A program made the translations under genes and the position numbers. From SZUA-448 sp045627185 (GTDB taxonomy: Bacteria > Bacillota > Clostridia > Lachnospirales > Lachnospiraceae): DNA of 9,963 nucleotides. Location of the stretch: assembly GCA_045627185.1 (NCBI GenBank), contig JAZQNE010000140.1, positions 1 to 9,963 of the forward strand, written 5' to 3'. Positions 4,680-9,963 of this stretch are shown piece by piece. Position 1 is the first letter of the stretch. Each line of letters begins with the position of its first letter. The notes below the pieces were generated by a model that saw only the letters and a list, made by a program, of their open reading frames with translations, searched no databases and was not told where the DNA came from.

Positions 4680-7511
4680 ATGAAGAAACTATTACTTGGT
4701 TTCATTGCAGCAGTAATAAGCTGTTGTATGCTTGCACCCATTGAAGCGAAGGCAGATGTGGAATCCCCGTGCTTCATCCCGTGTAACGGAGAAATTCCAA
4801 GAGAGGTAAGCACAGAGCCTACATTCGGCGATTATGTTTTTGACGGATGGTACACACAGAGAACCAACGGCGAAAAGGTTACGTCCGGATTCGAAAACGG
4901 AGAAACCTATTACGCCCACTGGAAAACAGACGCCACAGAAACAGCGTTAAACGTACTTACGGAACCTGTTTTTGTTGAGGACGGTAAGTTCTATGACGTA
5001 AGCGATAACGAACTTAACCTCACGGATTACGGCTTTACGCTCAACAGTCAATATGGTGCGGGCGGTGAGCTTACCTATATGCTCATCTTCGAGAATATCC
5101 GTGTTGAACATTCTATGGCAGACGGTGTGGGAACCGTTATTGCCTTTGATGAAACGCATCCCGTACACATTTCCTTTAACGGAACAAATATCATCAATGT
5201 CGATAAAGACAGGTTTTTTGATCATACTAATTATGAAGATCCGTTAAGCGTCGCTCTTTATTCAAAAGGCGACATGATGCTTTTTGGCGGTGACGACAGC
5301 ATACTTAAAATTAACGGTAACTGCACAGGCATTAAGCTTGTTGATGCGGATCTTTCCATCAGGGATAAAGTTAATCTTGATATCAACTTGCTCGACGGTT
5401 TCTGCAGGGGTATTGAATTCGACGAAAACACGATTGACGTAACAGGTAACGGTATCAACATAAAAATACATTCAACCGAACACGGAATCTATTCTAATTA
5501 CGGAACCGTCAATATCAACGCCGGAAACATTGAAATCACAGCCGAAATTCTTGACAGTATGTATGAAATTTGGAGCGGAAACGCTGCAGATGCTATTTAT
5601 GTCTCAGAATTAAACATTACCGGCGGTACAATTAAACTGGACAATTTTGCAGAGGAATCACCAACTATTCTTACGTCGGATTTCAACATGACAGGCGGAA
5701 CGCTTTACGCCAGATACCACGGTGATTCCAGTGAGGTCATCTTGTGTATGAACAGCCTCACGGTCGGCTCGGCCGAAAAGCCCGCAACAGTCGAAAACGA
5801 AAAAAAGCTCAAACTCAGTTTCGGACTTGTTACGGACAGATATTCTCTTGAACAAAAGGATGCCAATGAATATCTTGTAATTAAGTTTGTCCCGCTTACA
5901 AAGTATACCGTTAAGTTTAATACAAACGGCGGTACACCCGCACCCGCAGACCAGGAGACATTCGGTCCTGTGACAGAGCCCGATGAACCTTCAAAGGACG
6001 GTTGTGTTTTTGCCGGCTGGTACTATGATAAGTATTTCACCCGCGGATGGTATTTCGGAACTGAATTTGCAGAGAGCGATATGACTCTTTATGCAAAGTG
6101 GGTATCTGCAAAAGCAGATGTTTCGGCTACCGTTGTATGGGAAAGCCCGGAAAACACACCCGTAGAAAATGCCATCGTAACAATTGTAGGCGGAAGATCG
6201 TTTGTTGCAAACGCTCAGACGGACAGCCAGGGGGCATTTACGTTACCCGATGTACCCGAAGGCCGATACATGCTTATGGCCCGTAAGAACACACCGGTAC
6301 CGCCTTATCCGGTTCATAACTGCAAGACAATCATAACCGTGGTTGTTGACAGTGAAGGTAATGTAACATTTGACGGTGTGGCTGTAACGGCAGACACAAA
6401 GATTGTCCTGAACAATTCAACAAATGTCTATGCAGTCCTCCAATACGGCGATGGCGCTCCTGAGGTTACGGTAGACGGTCTTATGGATGCGGCTCTTCCG
6501 CATAAGAATCCCGGCACGGATATTACGTTCCTTCTGGAGGTTAAGGCACTTTCCGCTATGGAAATCCCCGTGGACGCCAAAGAATTCATTGAAGACCTGG
6601 CTCAAACAGTAAGCGGTGATGCAGGTTTCCTTTACTACTACTTTGACATGAGCACATACCTTCAGGAAGGATATTACGACCCCGAAGCCATTCATGACAC
6701 AGGCGAAGACCATGTACTTACAATCAGAATTCCGTTTGTTACCGACGGAAGAACGGATTTCCACGTTTATCGTTATCACGATGATGAAGCAATGGTATTT
6801 GCCGGCGTAGCTGATGAAAACGGCGAATATGTTGAAATCGGCGAAAACGAAATCATCATTCATGCACGTTTCTTCTCAACCTACGCAATCGTTTATCAGG
6901 TTGACGACGGCAAGAAAGCAGTGACAGTTACAAACAACGGTCATGGTTCTGCTGTTGCAAAGGTTGGCGACGTTACTGTAGACAGAGCTACACCCGGCGA
7001 CACCGTAACACTTAATTGTATTCCCGCAATGGGCTATAAAGTCGGTTCCATAACCGTAACAAGCAACAATGCAACCGTATCCGCCCTTTATACGTTTACA
7101 ATGCCCGACACGGATGTAACAATCAATGTTACATTTGTTGAGCAGGATTGGGGCGTTAGCGTATATCCTCAGGGCGTTTCAAGTACAGGCAACCTGAATG
7201 CTTACGCAAAAGTAAACGGAACACAGGCAGACAGAGCACATGCAGGTGACACAATCACATTGCATCATGATACCAAGCCCGGTTACACATTCAAGGGCTG
7301 GCGCGTGGATTCAGGCGACATTACAATTGCCAATGATTCCTTCACAATGCCCGCCGGAAATGTGGCAATCGCAGCCATGTACGAACAGAGCGGCTTCATT
7401 CCGCCTATGACGGGAGACGACCGTTTAATGCTTCCAATACTCGGTATTCTTTTTGCTTCAATTCTTTTACTTGGTATGGGATTTGAAAGAAAGCACAGAC
7501 TCAGCAAGTGA
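4680..7511 (+). CDS. Large multidomain surface protein with InlB-type repeats and PxTG-like anchor
   Basis: A 943-residue exported protein of unknown partner, probably an adhesin or glycan-binding protein. The signal peptide likely ends at AKA (Ala25); VISC (12-15) also resembles a lipobox but is early. Order: InlB B-repeat-like unit (about 31-82, FDGWYT...YYAHW); a long beta-rich section (about 90-400) with ladder-like turns such as LNITGGTIKL and FNMTGGTLYA, suggesting a parallel beta-helix; a second InlB unit (about 408-475, FAGWYYD...LYAKW); a carboxypeptidase-regulatory-like fold (about 480-536); an unassigned region (about 540-735) ending in FFSTYAIVY, a phrase I know from other clostridial surface proteins; two divergent InlB-type modules (about 745-819 and 824-902, both with FTMP); then PPMTGD (908-913), a hydrophobic stretch (918-934) and the basic tail ERKHRLSK. 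The tail reads as a sortase signal with Pro for Leu. No catalytic motif is seen. It starts from a strong AAGGAG and is followed by its own terminator. Confidence 0.85.
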   Translation: MKKLLLGFIAAVISCCMLAPIEAKADVESPCFIPCNGEIPREVSTEPTFGDYVFDGWYTQRTNGEKVTSGFENGETYYAHWKTDATETALNVLTEPVFVEDGKFYDVSDNELNLTDYGFTLNSQYGAGGELTYMLIFENIRVEHSMADGVGTVIAFDETHPVHISFNGTNIINVDKDRFFDHTNYEDPLSVALYSKGDMMLFGGDDSILKINGNCTGIKLVDADLSIRDKVNLDINLLDGFCRGIEFDENTIDVTGNGINIKIHSTEHGIYSNYGTVNINAGNIEITAEILDSMYEIWSGNAADAIYVSELNITGGTIKLDNFAEESPTILTSDFNMTGGTLYARYHGDSSEVILCMNSLTVGSAEKPATVENEKKLKLSFGLVTDRYSLEQKDANEYLVIKFVPLTKYTVKFNTNGGTPAPADQETFGPVTEPDEPSKDGCVFAGWYYDKYFTRGWYFGTEFAESDMTLYAKWVSAKADVSATVVWESPENTPVENAIVTIVGGRSFVANAQTDSQGAFTLPDVPEGRYMLMARKNTPVPPYPVHNCKTIITVVVDSEGNVTFDGVAVTADTKIVLNNSTNVYAVLQYGDGAPEVTVDGLMDAALPHKNPGTDITFLLEVKALSAMEIPVDAKEFIEDLAQTVSGDAGFLYYYFDMSTYLQEGYYDPEAIHDTGEDHVLTIRIPFVTDGRTDFHVYRYHDDEAMVFAGVADENGEYVEIGENEIIIHARFFSTYAIVYQVDDGKKAVTVTNNGHGSAVAKVGDVTVDRATPGDTVTLNCIPAMGYKVGSITVTSNNATVSALYTFTMPDTDVTINVTFVEQDWGVSVYPQGVSSTGNLNAYAKVNGTQADRAHAGDTITLHHDTKPGYTFKGWRVDSGDITIANDSFTMPAGNVAIAAMYEQSGFIPPMTGDDRLMLPILGILFASILLLGMGFERKHRLSK

Positions 7512-7569
7512 GTATTTACCGATAATATTGAAATATTAACCGGTAACAGTGAATATTAAACCTGTAATA
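7508..7569. repeat. Three degenerate tandem 20-21 base repeats with an overlapping hairpin
   Basis: Units 7508-7527, 7528-7548 and 7549-7569 follow one another directly and share the pattern TGAnTATTnACCnGTAATA with about 80% identity; the first unit includes the stop codon of the surface-protein gene. Units 1 and 2 can also fold: TTACCG (7516-7521) pairs with CGGTAA (7541-7546), and TAATATT (7523-7529) with AATATTA (7532-7538). The role is unknown. It may be decay of a duplicated 3' end, a protein binding array, or an mRNA stabiliser. Confidence 0.55.
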
Positions 7570-7582
7570 ACTTAAATCAAGC

Positions 7583-7648
7583 AACCCCGCGGTATCAGAA
7601 CTTCCGGAATTTTTCAAGTCCGGAAAGCTCAGGTGCTGCGGGGTTTTT
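7583..7648 (+). terminator. Long two-stage terminator of the surface-protein gene
   Basis: AACCCCGC (7583-7590) pairs with GCGGGGTT (7638-7645), and the helix continues as GGTATC (7591-7596) with GGTGCT (7632-7637) using wobble pairs, 14 bp in all. Above an interior loop, TTCCGGA (7602-7608) pairs with TCCGGAA (7619-7625). A run of T (7644-7648) follows. It lies about 70 bases after the stop codon of the surface-protein gene and is much longer than a minimal terminator. Confidence 0.85.
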
Positions 7649-7676
7649 GAATTTGTTGAAAAACGGGGATATGGGT

Positions 7677-7709
7677 AAAAAAAAACCCCAAAGCACCAAG
7701 CTTTGGGGT
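7677..7709 (-). terminator. Intrinsic terminator of rpoC
   Basis: On the minus strand, ACCCCAAAGC (complement of 7700-7709) pairs perfectly with GCTTTGGGGT (complement of 7685-7694) around a 5-base loop, followed by a run of T (complement of 7677-7685). It begins 18 bases after the rpoC stop codon. It faces the surface-protein terminator about 30 bases away, so the two convergent transcripts are cleanly separated. Confidence 0.95.
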
Positions 7710-7726
7710 CTTAAATAAATCTTTAA

Positions 7727-9963
7727 TCAGTTGTTCTCTTCAGGATCGAAAGTCATATCTGCGTCATCGCCTTCTTCAGGGTATTCACCCTCTTCGAAAG
7801 ACTCATCATACTCTTCGCCTTCAGCACTGAAGTCTTCATCGTAGTACTGCTGATATTCGCCATCGCCTGTTGCATATTCGTCAAGGAAAAGCTGCTCTGA
7901 ACGTGAATCGCTGTCAAGCTTAACGTTGCGGTAACGCTTCATACCTGTACCTGCAGGAATCAGCTTACCAATAATAACGTTCTCTTTAAGACCGATGAGC
8001 GGGTCAACCTTACCCTTGATAGCAGCTTCGGTAAGAACCTTGGTTGTTTCCTGGAAGGAAGCGGCTGACATGAAGGAGTTGGTTGCAAGTGATGCCTTGG
8101 TGATACCAAGCATAACCTGTTTTGCTTCTGCAGGAGTCTTGCCTGCTGCAATAAGTTCATCGTTTGTATCTTCATAATCAAGAACGTCAACCATTGCGCC
8201 CAGCATGTAATCGCTGTCACCAACGCTTTCGATGCGGGTCTTTCTAAGCATCTGACGAACTATCATTTCGATATGCTTATCGTTGATATCAACGCCCTGC
8301 AGACGGTATACACGCTGTACTTCGCGAAGCATGTAATCCTGAACGGCACGAACGCCTTTAATCTTAAGAATATCATGAGGATTTACGCTACCTTCGGTAA
8401 GTTCGTCACCGGCTTCGATAACCTGGTCATCCTGAACCTTGATTCTTGAACCGTAAGGGATAAGGTAGGTCTTGGATTCACCCTGTTCGTCATTGGTAAC
8501 AACAACTTCACGTTTCTTCTTGGTATCCTTAATTGCAACTGTTCCGCCAAACTCAGATATGATTGCAAGTCCCTTCGGTTTACGAGCTTCGAAAAGTTCT
8601 TCGACACGAGGAAGACCCTGTGTAATATCATCGCCTGCAACACCACCGGTATGGAAGGTACGCATTGTAAGCTGTGTACCGGGCTCACCGATTGACTGAG
8701 CTGCGATAATACCAACTGCTTCACCAACCTGAACAGCATCACCTGTTGCCATGTTAGCACCGTAGCACTTAGCGCAAACACCATTGTGGCTGCGGCAGGT
8801 AAGTACTGTACGGATTTTAACTTTTGCGGAAAGAGGATTTTCAACTTTATCCTTTGTTGCCATGATCTTAGCTGCACGCTTAGGTGTGATCATGTGATTT
8901 GCTGCAACAATAAGGTTGCCTTCATCGTCATACATATCTTCACATGCATAACGGCCTGTAATACGGTCTTTAAGGCTTTCAATTGTTTCCTTACCGTCTG
9001 AGAAAGCAGATACCCACATACCGGGCAGCTTCTCAATGTCTTTGCCTTCCCAGCAGTCAGACTCGCGGATGATGAGTTCCTGAGAAACATCAACAAGACG
9101 ACGGGTCAGGTAACCTGAGTCAGCGGTACGAAGTGCTGTATCGGACAGACCTTTACGGGCACCGTGTGCGGAAATGAAGTATTCCAGAACGTCAAGACCT
9201 TCACGGAAGTTAGCCTTGATAGGCAACTCGATGGTCTTACCTGATGTATCTGCCATGAGGCCTCGCATACCGGCAAGCTGCTTGATCTGCTTATCAGAAC
9301 CACGGGCACCGGAATCAGCCATCATGAAGATGTTGTTGTATCTGTCAAGGCCGGCCTTCAGCTTTGCGGCAATAAGATCATCGGCCTGTTTCCAGGTATC
9401 AATAACTGCTTTGTATCTGTCTTCTTCTGTCATGAGACCACGACGGAAGTGCTTTGAAATTTCTTCAATTGTCTGCTCAGCGTTTGCAATGATTTCCTTC
9501 TTTTCCGGAGGTACGGTCATGTCGGAAATGGATACTGTCATTGCTGCGCGTGTTGAGTACTTGTAACCAAGAGACTTGATAGCATCAAGTGTTTCAGCGG
9601 TAACTGTAGCACCGTGTGTGATGATACATTTCTCAAGGATCTGCTTCAGCTGCTTCTTACCAACAAGGAAGTCAATTTCAAGCTTAAGGAAATCTTCAGG
9701 CTCTTCTCTCTTTACAAAGCCAAGGTCCTGGCTGATGATTTCATTGAAGATGAAACGGCCGAGAGTTGACTCAACGTTCTTTGTAATAACTGTGCCATCT
9801 TCGAAAGTGATGGAACGACGAACCTTAATCTTTGCATGAAGGGTGATAACACCGTTTTCATATGCAAGAAGTGCTTCGTTAACGCTCTTGAAGATCTTAC
9901 CTTCGCCAAGGTCACCGGGTTTCTCAAGTGTCAGGTAGTAAATACCGAGAACCATATCCTGTG
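7727..9963 (-). CDS. rpoC: RNA polymerase beta' subunit, C-terminal part (5' end outside window)
   Basis: The large clamp and active-site subunit of RNA polymerase, here lacking its N-terminal clamp and catalytic Asp triad, which lie beyond the right edge. The frame is open to the window end and reads QDMVLGIYYLT, so the internal Met at 9955 is not the start. Counting from that Met: MADSGARGS (212-220); bridge helix (about 255-289, FISAHGARKGLSDTALRTADSG); zinc site Cys301, Cys387, Cys394, Cys397; trigger loop (about 411-440, AAQSIGEPGTQLTMRTFHTGG), continuing at once to LPRVEELFEARKP, without the large insertion found in enterobacteria. The C-terminal core ends near 685 and is followed by an acidic tail (691-742; 23 of 52 residues Asp or Glu). 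The stop is TGA at 7727-7729 with a strong terminator just after, so rpoC is the last gene of its operon here; rpsL does not follow. Assignment is certain. Confidence 0.99.
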   Translation of the reverse strand, partial: QDMVLGIYYLTLEKPGDLGEGKIFKSVNEALLAYENGVITLHAKIKVRRSITFEDGTVITKNVESTLGRFIFNEIISQDLGFVKREEPEDFLKLEIDFLVGKKQLKQILEKCIITHGATVTAETLDAIKSLGYKYSTRAAMTVSISDMTVPPEKKEIIANAEQTIEEISKHFRRGLMTEEDRYKAVIDTWKQADDLIAAKLKAGLDRYNNIFMMADSGARGSDKQIKQLAGMRGLMADTSGKTIELPIKANFREGLDVLEYFISAHGARKGLSDTALRTADSGYLTRRLVDVSQELIIRESDCWEGKDIEKLPGMWVSAFSDGKETIESLKDRITGRYACEDMYDDEGNLIVAANHMITPKRAAKIMATKDKVENPLSAKVKIRTVLTCRSHNGVCAKCYGANMATGDAVQVGEAVGIIAAQSIGEPGTQLTMRTFHTGGVAGDDITQGLPRVEELFEARKPKGLAIISEFGGTVAIKDTKKKREVVVTNDEQGESKTYLIPYGSRIKVQDDQVIEAGDELTEGSVNPHDILKIKGVRAVQDYMLREVQRVYRLQGVDINDKHIEMIVRQMLRKTRIESVGDSDYMLGAMVDVLDYEDTNDELIAAGKTPAEAKQVMLGITKASLATNSFMSAASFQETTKVLTEAAIKGKVDPLIGLKENVIIGKLIPAGTGMKRYRNVKLDSDSRSEQLFLDEYATGDGEYQQYYDEDFSAEGEEYDESFEEGEYPEEGDDADMTFDPEENN

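Noticed and set aside
8383..8877. Minus-strand ORF of 164 residues overlapping rpoC
   Set aside because: It is an alternative frame of the well-conserved rpoC coding region with no recognisable domain.

Overview
The window looks like chromosome of a low-to-mid GC Gram-positive bacterium, most likely a member of the Clostridia and perhaps Lachnospiraceae. The evidence is an RNA polymerase beta' subunit with a short trigger-loop region (no proteobacterial insertion), two lipoproteins with Thr-Pro wall-spanning linkers, and a surface protein built from InlB-type repeats with a PxTG-like C-terminal anchor. Strong AAAGGA/AAGGAG ribosome binding sites and intrinsic terminators fit this. The family assignment is inference from general resemblance, not from a search. 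I see no IS element, tRNA, rRNA, CRISPR or phage gene.

Layout, left to right. 30-1169 (-): membrane-bound GGDEF diguanylate cyclase. 1170-1383: divergent intergenic region with a good promoter for the cyclase, an imperfect dyad, and a perfect TTGACA just upstream of the next gene. 1384-3171 (+): cysteine-rich lipoprotein with an SH3b domain, an Ig-like domain and a C-terminal VanY-type (M15B) D,D-carboxypeptidase. 3273-3307: bidirectional terminator between convergent genes. 3346-4260 (-): lipoprotein SGNH hydrolase. 4261-4679: 419-bp divergent intergenic region with the SGNH promoter, a leader hairpin and a perfect 16-bp inverted repeat. 4680-7511 (+): 943-residue surface protein. 7508-7569: three degenerate tandem repeats. 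7583-7648 and 7677-7709: two facing terminators. 7727-9963 (-): the C-terminal 745 or so residues of RpoC, running off the right edge.

The four genes left of rpoC each have their own promoter or terminator signals and are arranged as divergent and convergent pairs, so they are not one operon. All three exported proteins act at the cell envelope: peptidoglycan stem-peptide trimming, probable ester hydrolysis on a wall or extracellular substrate, and surface display. The cyclase makes c-di-GMP, which in many bacteria controls surface behaviour; a functional link here is only suggested by position. I did not find a complete novel defence or mobile system. The most unusual items are the apparently leaderless, Shine-Dalgarno-less start of the VanY lipoprotein, its high cysteine content, the near-identical inverted linker repeats in two convergent lipoprotein genes, the orphan 16-bp inverted repeat, the tandem repeats that begin at a stop codon, and the very acidic RpoC tail.
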